64,000 bases of DNA, taken from the NCBI GenBank assembly GCA_964607675.1, contig CAZSLC010000011.1, positions 1-64,000 of the forward strand. The letters run 5' to 3'. The notes under the pieces were generated by a model, which ran no database searches, had not been told where the DNA came from, and saw only the letters and a program-made list of their open reading frames with translations. The position numbers and the translations under genes are program-made. The DNA comes from CAZSLC01 sp964607675. GTDB taxonomy: Bacteria > Bacteroidota > Bacteroidia > Bacteroidales > UBA932. The stretch's first letter is position 1. Every line of letters starts with the position of its first letter. This document shows positions 27,066-36,328 of this stretch, piece by piece.

Positions 27066-29189
27066 TTATTTTTCATATAACATAGTAATGTCATCAATTG
27101 TCAAAATGCTACCAGCATATACTTTATAATCACCAGCTGGGATGGTAACTGTTTTTTTAGAACATTTAGGACTACCAGAACAAGATAAAAACTCAATCTG
27201 AATAGATGTAGCCGTCAATGAGGTGTTTGAGTATGTGAGATTAACCTCCCCTTTGGTATAAGATGACACTGTCGCTCCATTAGTGAGGGATCCAGTAGCT
27301 ATAACAGTACTACCATTCAATACCTTCACCGTTGCAGAAAAACTCTCACCTTCATTAGGGGCATATTTGTAATAAAACTCCATTTTTGTAGGACGGGAAG
27401 TAAATGAATGCCCCGTACCTGAGACAGAACCATCATCAGCCGTTGTCCCAATAAATAATTTACCAACTGTACTACCAGAACCAACTATCTCAGAATTAGC
27501 ATTATTAACAGCAATACTCATCACCTGTGCCGCTTTCGAGCCGCTTCTTGAAGATGAAGTGTAGCTTGTGGTAGGGAAACATTTATAGTTAGGGTACGCC
27601 ACAGTGATAGAGGTAGGCATAGTAGCTATATTGTTGGAGTCCCACCATTGATCAGCTGTCCATGGTTGATAGAAAGGTTGATTGTACTTGCTGAGTCCCC
27701 CTTTTGCTGTTCTTGTCCCTGAGGTCCAATCCTCAAATCCGCCGTTCCCAACCTGCATCTGATTCTCAGTTTTAAACTGCATATTAGAGGAAATTCCATA
27801 ATTGTATGTGCCCCTCACATAATATGTAGTATTTGATGAGAGACCAGTGATATTAAATAGTGCGTTTTTGCCCGATACCGAACTCGTATATTGAGGGACA
27901 CTCCAAGATAACCCATCTACAGATACTTCTGGCTTCAATAAAGATGGATTTCCCTTAACAACGGATAGTGTAACATCGGCCGATTTAGCCCACACAGAAG
28001 ATGAAACAACATCAGAAATTGCAATTTGTCCCTTTTCTACATTTATATAAACTGTATCCTTTTTCACTTGGTCATAAATATCGGTAACAATAATTTCAAA
28101 TGTATTGGATGCCTTTTCTGGGGTTGTATATTTAAAATTCTTTATAATGTTTTTAAAATTGAGGCTTGCCATCTTAGCATTTTTCAACTCTTGTGTCCAG
28201 GCAAATCCAGAATTAGTCAATAAGGAAGCATCAGCACTACTTACATTTAATAAATCATATTCAGCAGCCCATCCCTGATCAGTTAGATAAGGAGAGGTAA
28301 CTTTCATGATACACCCTTTTATCCCAGCAGGAGAGGCAATCGACAAAGAAGCTGATGATGGATCAACCCCCTCCACTTCTGTCAAAATGCCTGTTGTCTG
28401 ATCAAACCCTTGAAGGACAAATGATGGCGGATCCTTTGGAAGCATGTAAGATGGTAAATCTATTGTTACATTTTTATCATCCGTTGACGTATTTATCGTG
28501 ATAGTTAGTGTCACAGTCACTGTTGGGGCCTCTTTTGTATCGACATTGAAGGTCATAAAATCTGCAGCATCAACAGCTATTGGAGCTGAAGTGAAAAGAT
28601 GCTCTTTGTTATCTAACTTTGATTTGGCATAGACCACCACTACAACATCTCCTTTTTGGACATAACCTGACTCGGTGGTATTCGATAGAAATTTGAGTGA
28701 ATCAGAGTATGATTTATTCTTTACACTCACCCAATAGTCTGTATAATCACTCTTTATGTTGGCACCATAGCTAATAGCTACTTTAGCGTTGCCCTGCTTG
28801 CACACTACAGAAACCTCTTTAGTAGTCTGAGGATCAACAGTAAACTTTTTCTCACCTTTGAAGAAAAAAGAAGAAAAACCTGCTTTGGTAGAATCTCCAT
28901 AAGTAGCTCTTATTGAATACTCACCTGCATTCATGGCCACTTTCTTTCCACTTATTTCAGAATAATTATTCCATCTTTTGAAAATTACATTTTTTGAATT
29001 GATTAACTCAACCTTAAATGTACTAACATCGAGAGTCGGGACTTCTGCTTTAGTTTTTAAATCAGTTTTTTCTGTTGAAAGAGAAAATTCTATTTCAGAC
29101 TCGTCTAAAGGGTTAGTGTTCGTCCTTTTCTCGCAAGATGTTATTGACAAAATCGCTATAAGAGAAATAAATAGGGTCCTTTTATTCAT
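27066..29189 (-). CDS. DUF4493 + PCMD-like surface lipoprotein, first gene of the operon (707 aa)
   Basis: A lipoprotein with lipobox SITSC (Cys19). The DUF4493-like domain (about 30-225) contains MNAGEYSIRATYGDSTKAGF and ESGYVQKGD. An Ig-like middle (about 260-385), an FN3-like segment (about 390-475) and a C-terminal PCMD-like domain (about 480-707, VGNGGFEDW, GSKAAQV, TSRPTKMEFYYKY, LTIDDITMLYEK) follow. The PCMD copy is clearly more divergent than the two downstream copies. First gene after the 29.2-kb promoter region. Confidence 0.78.
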   Translation of the reverse strand: MNKRTLFISLIAILSITSCEKRTNTNPLDESEIEFSLSTEKTDLKTKAEVPTLDVSTFKVELINSKNVIFKRWNNYSEISGKKVAMNAGEYSIRATYGDSTKAGFSSFFFKGEKKFTVDPQTTKEVSVVCKQGNAKVAISYGANIKSDYTDYWVSVKNKSYSDSLKFLSNTTESGYVQKGDVVVVVYAKSKLDNKEHLFTSAPIAVDAADFMTFNVDTKEAPTVTVTLTITINTSTDDKNVTIDLPSYMLPKDPPSFVLQGFDQTTGILTEVEGVDPSSASLSIASPAGIKGCIMKVTSPYLTDQGWAAEYDLLNVSSADASLLTNSGFAWTQELKNAKMASLNFKNIIKNFKYTTPEKASNTFEIIVTDIYDQVKKDTVYINVEKGQIAISDVVSSSVWAKSADVTLSVVKGNPSLLKPEVSVDGLSWSVPQYTSSVSGKNALFNITGLSSNTTYYVRGTYNYGISSNMQFKTENQMQVGNGGFEDWTSGTRTAKGGLSKYNQPFYQPWTADQWWDSNNIATMPTSITVAYPNYKCFPTTSYTSSSRSGSKAAQVMSIAVNNANSEIVGSGSTVGKLFIGTTADDGSVSGTGHSFTSRPTKMEFYYKYAPNEGESFSATVKVLNGSTVIATGSLTNGATVSSYTKGEVNLTYSNTSLTATSIQIEFLSCSGSPKCSKKTVTIPAGDYKVYAGSILTIDDITMLYEK

Positions 29190-29223
29190 AAGTCTAATCT
29201 CTAATTATTAAATAAATAAGTTA

Positions 29224-29231
29224 CAAATATA
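29224..29231 (-). promoter_or_regulatory. candidate -7 box for the lipoprotein operon
   Basis: The minus strand reads TATATTTG (TAnnTTTG), 34 bp upstream of the first lipoprotein ATG. No -33 TTTG lies at exact spacing. Confidence 0.4.
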
Positions 29232-29291
29232 GCTAAAAAAAATATTTCTCCTCATTTTTGTAAAAAAGTCACATTTTATGAGTAATCTTAC

Positions 29292-29299
29292 TACTTTTG
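29292..29299 (+). promoter_or_regulatory. candidate -7 box for parE
   Basis: TACTTTTG ends only 6 bases before the parE ATG at 29306. If used, transcription would begin at or next to the start codon, giving a leaderless message. The -33 element is not obvious. Confidence 0.4.
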
Positions 29300-29305
29300 C
29301 AGATT

Positions 29306-31150
29306 ATGGATAAAATAACTGTAAAATACGACGAGAGTGCATTCGAAACCTTAAAATGGAACGATCATATCAGACAAAGGTCTGGGATGTACATTGGCAA
29401 TACAGGAGATGGCAGTTCTCCTGATGATGGCATATATGTTTTAATCAAAGAGGTCATAGACAACTCTATTGATGAATATGCAGCTGGATATGGGAAGGTA
29501 ATAGATATTAAAATAGAGGACCACACAGTAACTATCCGAGACTACGGGAGAGGTATCCCACTTGAGAAGGTGATTGACGCTGCAAGTAAGATGATGACAG
29601 GGGCAAAATTTGACAGCAAAGTATTTCAAAAAAGTGTAGGGCTCAATGGTGTTGGTCTTAAAGCAGTAAACGCTACTTCTTCATATTTTTTCATCGAATC
29701 ATATCGAGACGGGGAGTATTCAAATGCCTCATTCTCTAAGGGTGAAATACTATCAAATGAGAAAGGGGCTACTAAAGAGCCTAATGGCACTTTTACCAAA
29801 TATATAGCAGATGATGAGGTTTTTGCTGGTTACCAATACAACATGGAGTTTATTGTTGACATGGTCAAAAAATACTCATATCTTAATACTGGACTCACAC
29901 TAAGAATTAATGGCTCTGAGTATAAATCTGAAAATGGTCTCCTCGATTTAGTCAATGAAAACATGGGCGAAGAATCACTTTATCCACCCATCCACTTGAC
30001 TGGAAAGGACATAGAGATAGTTCTCACACATGGAACTAACAATGGGGAAAATATTGCATCATTTGTTAACGGCCAGAATACAACCCAAGGGGGGACACAC
30101 CTCTCTGCATATAGAGAAGCCATTGTAAAAGTTATAAAGGAATTTTATAAAAAAGACTATGAACCATCCGATATCAGACAATCTATTGTAGGTGCTATAA
30201 GTATAAGAGTTGTATCTCCTGAATTTGGTAATCAGACAAAAACAAAATTAAATTCAAAGGATATTTCAAATGGAGTCTCCCTTAGAAGTTACATTATGGA
30301 CTTTATTGGGGAAGAACTCGACAATTATCTCCATAAAAATCTATCTACCTCAGAGATAATTCAGAAGAAAATTCAAGAGTCTGAGAGGGAGAGGAAAGCA
30401 ATTTCCAACATTCAAAAAGGGACAAAAGAAAAAATAAAAAAAGCAAGTCTGTGCAATAAAAAATTGAGAGACTGCAGAGTCCACTATATAGACTCTAAAA
30501 ACCCACTCTCCAACGACTCCTCACTATTTATCACAGAGGGTGATTCAGCAAGTGGTTCAATCACAAAAATCAGAAATGTCAACACCCAGGCAGTATTCAG
30601 TCTTAAAGGTAAACCTCTAAATTGTTATCAGAAAGGTAATAAAGAGGTATATAGCAACGAAGAGTTTATCCTTCTGAAAGCAGCTTTAAACATTGATGAA
30701 GACTTTGACAATCTCAGATACAATAAGGTAATAATTGCGACAGATGCCGATGTTGATGGGATGCACATTAGATTACTACTCCTTACATTCTTTTTAAAAT
30801 ACTACCCAGAACTCATTAGGAACAACCATTTATTTATTTTGCAAACTCCCCTTTTTAGAGTTAGAAACAAAAAAACGACATTGTATTGCTACAATGAAGA
30901 GGAGAAAGAGTCGGCAATCAAGGAGTTGGGCAAAGGTCATGAGATAACAAGGTTTAAAGGGTTAGGGGAAATTTCACATGATGAATTCAGAGTATTTATT
31001 GGAGAGAATATGAGACTTGACCAAGTAAAAATTGCTCAAGATGATAATATTCCAAATATCCTTGAGTTTTACATGGGTAAAAATACTTTCCAAAGACAAA
31101 ACTTTATTAGAGACAATCTTCGCTCCGATTTAATTATAGAAAACGCATGA
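29306..31150 (+). CDS. parE: DNA topoisomerase IV subunit B (ParE/GyrB family)
   Basis: A 614-residue type IIA topoisomerase ATPase subunit. The GHKL ATPase domain has EVIDNSIDE, DYGRGIP and GLNGVGLKAVNA (residues 50-125). The transducer domain follows. The TOPRIM domain has FITEGDSASG (about 407-416) and the metal-binding DADVDGMHI (about 479-487). It acts with ParC in decatenation. parC is not adjacent. The ATG at 29306 is chosen over an upstream TTG that lies in the -7 box. It overlaps the acyltransferase by 4 bp. Confidence 0.93.
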   Translation: MDKITVKYDESAFETLKWNDHIRQRSGMYIGNTGDGSSPDDGIYVLIKEVIDNSIDEYAAGYGKVIDIKIEDHTVTIRDYGRGIPLEKVIDAASKMMTGAKFDSKVFQKSVGLNGVGLKAVNATSSYFFIESYRDGEYSNASFSKGEILSNEKGATKEPNGTFTKYIADDEVFAGYQYNMEFIVDMVKKYSYLNTGLTLRINGSEYKSENGLLDLVNENMGEESLYPPIHLTGKDIEIVLTHGTNNGENIASFVNGQNTTQGGTHLSAYREAIVKVIKEFYKKDYEPSDIRQSIVGAISIRVVSPEFGNQTKTKLNSKDISNGVSLRSYIMDFIGEELDNYLHKNLSTSEIIQKKIQESERERKAISNIQKGTKEKIKKASLCNKKLRDCRVHYIDSKNPLSNDSSLFITEGDSASGSITKIRNVNTQAVFSLKGKPLNCYQKGNKEVYSNEEFILLKAALNIDEDFDNLRYNKVIIATDADVDGMHIRLLLLTFFLKYYPELIRNNHLFILQTPLFRVRNKKTTLYCYNEEEKESAIKELGKGHEITRFKGLGEISHDEFRVFIGENMRLDQVKIAQDDNIPNILEFYMGKNTFQRQNFIRDNLRSDLIIENA

Positions 31151-31716
31151 ATGCCAAATTAGCACATTTCATACTCAAATCATTGGGGTGGAAGGCGATG
31201 GAACCACCTGTTCCAGAGCCCAAATGTATCATTCTTGGAGTTCCACACACTTCTGTATGGGACTTTGTGATATCCTATTTGTACTACTCTTCCGTAGGGG
31301 GAAAAGCATACGTCATGATAAAAAAAGGGTTCTTCAAATGGCCGCTGGGGCCAATTTTAAGAAGATGCGGAGCTATACCAGTAGAACGCACAGTGCACGC
31401 TGGAGCCAGCCTTGTCAGGCAGATTATCACCGCTTTTGAAAAACATGAACAACTCCACCTTGCAATAGCACCTGAGGGGACAAGAAAGCCAGTTACCAAA
31501 TGGAAGGCTGGTTTTCATGCCATTGCAAAAGGGGCAGGAGTTCCAGTGTATCTTGGATATTTTGACTGGAAAACTAAAACAGTAGGAAGGGGGGTAAAGT
31601 TTGAGATCACAGATGATGCTCAAAGCGATTTAAAAAGAATCAGACAATGGTACAAAGATAAGGGGGTAGTTGGCTTACATCCTGACAATTTTGCAACTGG
31701 CAACGACTTGGTATAA
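31147..31716 (+). CDS. 1-acylglycerol-3-phosphate acyltransferase-like protein
   Basis: A 189-residue PlsC-type acyltransferase. The HX4D catalytic motif is HTSVWD (about residues 34-39) and the acceptor motif is APEGTRK (about 109-115). It lacks a long N-terminal membrane anchor. It probably acylates a lysophospholipid-type acceptor; the substrate is not certain. It lies between parE (4-bp overlap) and an acyl-CoA ligase, which would supply or recycle activated acyl groups. Confidence 0.85.
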   Translation: MNAKLAHFILKSLGWKAMEPPVPEPKCIILGVPHTSVWDFVISYLYYSSVGGKAYVMIKKGFFKWPLGPILRRCGAIPVERTVHAGASLVRQIITAFEKHEQLHLAIAPEGTRKPVTKWKAGFHAIAKGAGVPVYLGYFDWKTKTVGRGVKFEITDDAQSDLKRIRQWYKDKGVVGLHPDNFATGNDLV

Positions 31717-31737
31717 AGTTTGAGAACAATTAACGAT

Positions 31738-33411
31738 ATGGAAAATATATATCACAAATCTCTCAGAGCATTATTTGAATACTCGACATCAAAATATCCC
31801 AACAATAAAGCTTTGTATTTTATTAACGGCCCAGGATATACGTATAACGAATTTGCTATCAAAACAAGAGAAATTTCCGATATACTATCAAAATACGGAA
31901 TAAAAAAAGGGGATAAAGTTGGCTTAATATCTCAAAATATGCCCAATTGGGCAGTCGCTTTTTTTAGCATCTCCGCATTTGGAAAGATAGCAATTCCGAT
32001 GTTGCCTGATTTTTCAGAAAGCGACATCAAACATATATTGAAACACTCCGAGAGTAAAGCACTCTTTGTATCTGAAAAGTTATATCCAAAAATTAAAGAA
32101 AAGGCAATAGACAGATTGTCTCTTATCATCAAGCTCGATGATTTTTCGATTATAAAAGGTGAAATGGTCGAAGAACCAGAACCAACACTTTCACCAGATC
32201 AAATAAAAAGTGAAGATTTGGCCTCAATAATATACACCTCTGGCACTACTGGAAGTTCTAAAGGGGTGATGCTTACACATAAAAATTTTTGTGCCAATTT
32301 ATATGCTGCCCAAAATCTTAGGCCGAGCTACGAATGGGATGTATGGCTTTCACTCCTTCCTCTATCTCATACTTTGGAAAACAGCCTCTCCCTGATCCTT
32401 CCTATGCAAGCTGGAGCTTCTGTTTATTACTTAACTAAGGCCCCAACACCAACAATACTGATGAAAGCATTTGCAGAAGTTCACCCGACATCCATCCTAT
32501 CAGTCCCCCTCATAATTGAAAAAGTATATAAGAGTTCCATATTGCCACAACTTAATAAAAGCTTTATAACAAGAACACTGTATAAAATTGGTCCCACAAG
32601 AAAAATTTTACACAAAGTTGCAGGAAAAAAATTGATGCAAAAATTTGGTGGAGCTATTAGGTTCTTTGGAATAGGAGGTGCAAAGTTAAATAGGGATGTC
32701 GAGCGTTTCCTATACGAGTCCAAATTTCCATATGCAATTGGCTATGGTCTCACCGAAACCTCTCCTCTACTCGCAGGGGCAATACCATCAATGGTAAGAA
32801 TGGGATCTACTGGCCCCGCAGTGTATGGAGTTCAGTTAAAATTGATAGACATAGATCCAAGCACTGGAATAGGGGAAATAGTTGCCAAAGGAGATAACGT
32901 GATGATGGGTTATTACAAAAATATTGAGGCTACAGAGGAGGCATTTACCCCTGATGGGTGGTTCAAAACAAAAGACCTCGGAATCTTCGATAAGGATGGA
33001 TGGCTCTACATCAAAGGAAGGACAAACAACACCATCATAGGGCCGAGTGGAGAAAACATCTACCCTGAAGAGATAGAGAGTGTCATCAACAGCCACGATT
33101 TGGTGAGTGAGTCAATAGTAACCGAAGAGAGGGGAAAATTGAAAGCTTTAGTACATTTTAACTCTGAAAAGCTTGCGGCATTTCTCGCTACAAAAGATGA
33201 GTTAACAAAAACAGCTCAAGAAAAAATTGAAAATCTCAAAAAAGAGATAATGGATTATGTCAACGAAAAAGTAAGCAAATTTTCAAAAATCAGCGATGTT
33301 ACAGAGCACGAAGAGGAATTTGAAAAGACCGCTACTCAAAAGATAAAACGCTACCTATACAGCAAAACTAACACTGCCGTTAATAAGGGAAAAGAGGCGA
33401 TTAAAAAGTAA
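31738..33411 (+). CDS. long-chain fatty acid--CoA ligase (AMP-binding)
   Basis: A 557-residue ANL-superfamily enzyme making acyl-AMP and then acyl-CoA. It has the P-loop-like IIYTSGTTGSSKGVMLTH (about 160-177), GYGLTETSP, GWFKTKDLG and the hinge/catalytic GRTNNTIIGPSGENIYPEEIE regions. The ATG at 31738 is preferred to a TTG 18 bases upstream. It belongs with the acyltransferase and parE in one transcription unit. Its 3' end overlaps the convergent nucleotidase gene by 11 bp. Confidence 0.9.
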   Translation: MENIYHKSLRALFEYSTSKYPNNKALYFINGPGYTYNEFAIKTREISDILSKYGIKKGDKVGLISQNMPNWAVAFFSISAFGKIAIPMLPDFSESDIKHILKHSESKALFVSEKLYPKIKEKAIDRLSLIIKLDDFSIIKGEMVEEPEPTLSPDQIKSEDLASIIYTSGTTGSSKGVMLTHKNFCANLYAAQNLRPSYEWDVWLSLLPLSHTLENSLSLILPMQAGASVYYLTKAPTPTILMKAFAEVHPTSILSVPLIIEKVYKSSILPQLNKSFITRTLYKIGPTRKILHKVAGKKLMQKFGGAIRFFGIGGAKLNRDVERFLYESKFPYAIGYGLTETSPLLAGAIPSMVRMGSTGPAVYGVQLKLIDIDPSTGIGEIVAKGDNVMMGYYKNIEATEEAFTPDGWFKTKDLGIFDKDGWLYIKGRTNNTIIGPSGENIYPEEIESVINSHDLVSESIVTEERGKLKALVHFNSEKLAAFLATKDELTKTAQEKIENLKKEIMDYVNEKVSKFSKISDVTEHEEEFEKTATQKIKRYLYSKTNTAVNKGKEAIKK

Positions 33412-34234
33412 TATCCAACCTCCCCACATATATCCCTTTTTCTGCAGCTTGCATAACAGGAATTTCCTTTCCATTTTTATTTTTATATATCTTAGCCTCT
33501 TTGAGGTTGGTATGAGAGTGTCCCCCTATAATCATATCTATATTTTCCGACTCCTCAGCCAACCTTATATCTGAAACGCCCTTTCCACTTCTGCTATATC
33601 CGATATGAGTCAATGCTATGACAATATCACACTTCTCCTCTATTTTTAGCTTACGGGCCACTTCATTAGCTACCTCAATAGCGTCTCTATATACCAATCC
33701 ATTTTGAGAACTTTTTGAAACGTATGTTTTTAAGTTTGCCAAAAGTCCAAATATGCCTATTTTCTTTCCACATTTATTAACTATAGTATATGGCTTTACA
33801 TAGGGAGCCAAAGGTGTATTAGAAAAATCATAATTAGCACAAACAGTCTGAAAACGAGCTTTAGAAAGTCTCCTCGCCAAATCTTCTTGTCCATTGTCAA
33901 ACTCATGGTTGCCTAGGCAAACGACTTCGTACCCCATGGCATTCATTAGATCAATCTCCATATCGCCGTGGTTAACAGTATAATATGGCGTACCTTGGTT
34001 AAAATCTCCTGCATCTAATAAAAGGACATTGTCGTTCTCTTTTTTTACATTTTCAATATATACAGCTCTTCTAAGAACTCCCCCATTTCCTGAGAAATCT
34101 CCTGAACGGACAGTCTCTATCTGTGAATGTGTATCATTGGTGTGGAGTATTACCAGTTTCTGGCCACTTGCCGAAACAGTGATTAACAAACTAAATAATA
34201 AAGCAATCACTTTCATATTTTCCATTCTTTTCAT
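33401..34234 (-). CDS. 5'-nucleotidase-type metallophosphatase (catalytic half)
   Basis: A 277-residue secreted calcineurin-like phosphoesterase. After a signal peptide (ending SASGQ) it shows the metal-binding motifs HTNDTHS, DAGDFNQG, GNHEFDN, THIGY and GGHSHTN. These correspond to the N-terminal catalytic half of UshA-type 5'-nucleotidases. The C-terminal nucleotide-binding half is encoded by the separate gene just upstream in the transcript (12-bp gap), so the enzyme is split. Three nearby Met codons make the exact start uncertain. Confidence 0.88.
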   Translation of the reverse strand: MKRMENMKVIALLFSLLITVSASGQKLVILHTNDTHSQIETVRSGDFSGNGGVLRRAVYIENVKKENDNVLLLDAGDFNQGTPYYTVNHGDMEIDLMNAMGYEVVCLGNHEFDNGQEDLARRLSKARFQTVCANYDFSNTPLAPYVKPYTIVNKCGKKIGIFGLLANLKTYVSKSSQNGLVYRDAIEVANEVARKLKIEEKCDIVIALTHIGYSRSGKGVSDIRLAEESENIDMIIGGHSHTNLKEAKIYKNKNGKEIPVMQAAEKGIYVGRLDITF

Positions 34235-34246
34235 AACCTAACCCCT

Positions 34247-34993
34247 TTATAAAATTGTAATACGATTATCTGTCGTATTATTAAAAATATACTTATTCTT
34301 GCTCTTTGCTTTAATGTAATCAACCACAGCATCCCTTAAAACAATCTCTGTATCCAAGATTTTAAGAGCATGTTTACCAATGGACAGAGAATCTCCACCA
34401 GTAATTAAAAAATCTATTGTGGCAAGTTTATAGATAAAGTCATCATCCAACGGTTCGCCCCCTATCATACACGATTCTATCTTTTTATCCTTGACTACTA
34501 ATTCAATCCCCCCCAGTGCCTCAAAATGCCATCCTATAAATCTCTCTATCAATTTTCTAATATCTTTCCCTTTGATATCTACGATCACCACTTTATTGTC
34601 AAATGGAAAAGTAGAAAAGACATCGTATATCCTTATATCTCCCTTTGGAAGATTGCTTCTGATTCCGCCGAAATTGGTCAGAGAAATCATTCTGTCATTT
34701 TTACCAATATATGGTAGAGCAGCTGAATAGATAACATCTGTTGCAAGATTTGAGAGTCCACTTTGTGGTTTCTTGCTTGAGAGCTCTTCAGAGGCATATC
34801 CAATTATCTCCATAAGCGGTTCGATTGAAGGATAATACTTATTTATAATGGCTAAAACTTCCTTTCCCTGAAGGTCACTATCATATTGAGAAGACATTTG
34901 CACCCTTTGCCAACTATATTGATACCCATGAGAACAAGAGGATAATAATATAAGGAAAATAAATGCTAAAAAAAGAGGGTAAAATTTTTTCAT
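34247..34993 (-). CDS. 5'-nucleotidase C-terminal-domain lipoprotein
   Basis: A 248-residue lipoprotein (lipobox LLSSC, Cys20) consisting of the 5'-nucleotidase C-terminal domain. It has GLSNLATDVI, the NFGGIRSNLPKGDI motif (about 106-119), TFPFDNKV and the TGGDSL loop near residue 200. This domain binds the nucleoside in UshA-like enzymes. It precedes the metallophosphatase in the transcript, reversing the usual N-to-C order. It starts 8 bp after the ABC permease gene. Confidence 0.85.
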   Translation of the reverse strand: MKKFYPLFLAFIFLILLSSCSHGYQYSWQRVQMSSQYDSDLQGKEVLAIINKYYPSIEPLMEIIGYASEELSSKKPQSGLSNLATDVIYSAALPYIGKNDRMISLTNFGGIRSNLPKGDIRIYDVFSTFPFDNKVVIVDIKGKDIRKLIERFIGWHFEALGGIELVVKDKKIESCMIGGEPLDDDFIYKLATIDFLITGGDSLSIGKHALKILDTEIVLRDAVVDYIKAKSKNKYIFNNTTDNRITIL

Positions 34994-35001
34994 AATCTAC
35001 A

Positions 35002-36327
35002 TTAATATTTAATCCACTTCATTAAGTCTTTCCAAGTCACCTTCTTACCGTACATCAATATTCCAACCCTGTATATTTTGCCAGAGAGAAATACTATTAC
35101 AAGGAAAGTGGCAAGTAGCAAGCCAATAGACAATAACAACTCCCAGAGGGGAACGCCACCTTCAAATGGGATACGTGCCAACATCACCATTGGTGAAGTA
35201 AATGGAATCATAGAGGCCCAGAACGAGAGTGAACTGTCTGGATGCTGGAAAGTATGAATCATTATAAATAAGCCTAAAATCATCGGCATCGTAATAGGCA
35301 TAATAAGTTGTTGTGTATCAGCTTCATTGTCAACAGCAGATCCCACAGCTGCAAACATAGCAGAATACAAAAGGTATCCAAGGACAAAATAAATCAAGAA
35401 ACAACCTAAAATATAAGGGAAATTAATATTTGCAATCGCCGCAAAAATTCCATTTATAGGGGAATTAGATATGGCTCCCATTTGTCCTGCAATTATCTCA
35501 GGGGGAACTGCTCCACTACTGAGAAAATCTCCACCTGCTATCAATTGGAAACCGAGTATAAACGCAACAGTCAACACAATCCAAATGAGGAACTGCGTGA
35601 TTGCTACACATGCCACACCAGCTATCTTACCGATCATCAAATCAAAAGGTTTGATTGAAGAGACAATTACTTCAACTATTCTACTTGACTTTTCATCAAT
35701 TACGCTCCTCATCACCATATTCCCAAACATTATGACAAAAATATAGATAAAGAAACTCAGGACATAAGAGATCCCCATGCTTAACTCAACCATACTCTTC
35801 TTCTCCACACCCTCTTTGTCAATAGTATATGTGTCAAGATTAATTGACGTATTGACATCATTCATTATCAAATCAAGATTCTCTATATCATAAGTGGAAA
35901 GTTTATAGGCTTCTATAGCCTTTTCAGCTTTAGACTCTATATCTGACTTGATTCCCATAGTCAGTTGTTTGTCAGAGAAAGCAGAAACTTTTACATTGTT
36001 TTTATCATCCATCTTAGAGATGAGAACCACAGCATCAACACCCAATGAGGAGAAATGTTTCTTTAGAGAATCTATATCTGCACCATTGTTGGCTTGATAT
36101 GCAATAGATTTTGTGTTACTCAAATCTCTTGAAACGACACCTGATTCATCTACTATCATCACTTTTTTAATATCTTCTTCACCTTTGTTCATCATTATCA
36201 GAGAGGGGACGATAACCAATGCTGCAAAAAAGATAGGGCCTAAGATGGTGGTAATAATAAAAGATTTTTTCTTAACTCTGATCGAAAATTCACGACCGAC
36301 TACAATATTTATTTTTTTAAAATCCAT
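35002..36327 (-). CDS. ABC transporter permease, NatB/ABC-2 type
   Basis: A 441-residue membrane protein. One N-terminal transmembrane segment (about 22-45) is followed by a large extracytoplasmic loop (about 50-170) and then five or more C-terminal membrane segments (about 180-425). This is the layout of NatB-type ABC-2 exporters. It starts one base after the ATPase stop. The transported substrate is unknown (Na+ or a drug in characterised relatives). An AGGAGG at 36336-36341, from the Gly-Gly codons of the ATPase tail, precedes its ATG. Confidence 0.88.
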   Translation of the reverse strand: MDFKKINIVVGREFSIRVKKKSFIITTILGPIFFAALVIVPSLIMMNKGEEDIKKVMIVDESGVVSRDLSNTKSIAYQANNGADIDSLKKHFSSLGVDAVVLISKMDDKNNVKVSAFSDKQLTMGIKSDIESKAEKAIEAYKLSTYDIENLDLIMNDVNTSINLDTYTIDKEGVEKKSMVELSMGISYVLSFFIYIFVIMFGNMVMRSVIDEKSSRIVEVIVSSIKPFDLMIGKIAGVACVAITQFLIWIVLTVAFILGFQLIAGGDFLSSGAVPPEIIAGQMGAISNSPINGIFAAIANINFPYILGCFLIYFVLGYLLYSAMFAAVGSAVDNEADTQQLIMPITMPMILGLFIMIHTFQHPDSSLSFWASMIPFTSPMVMLARIPFEGGVPLWELLLSIGLLLATFLVIVFLSGKIYRVGILMYGKKVTWKDLMKWIKY

Positions 36328-36328
36328 C

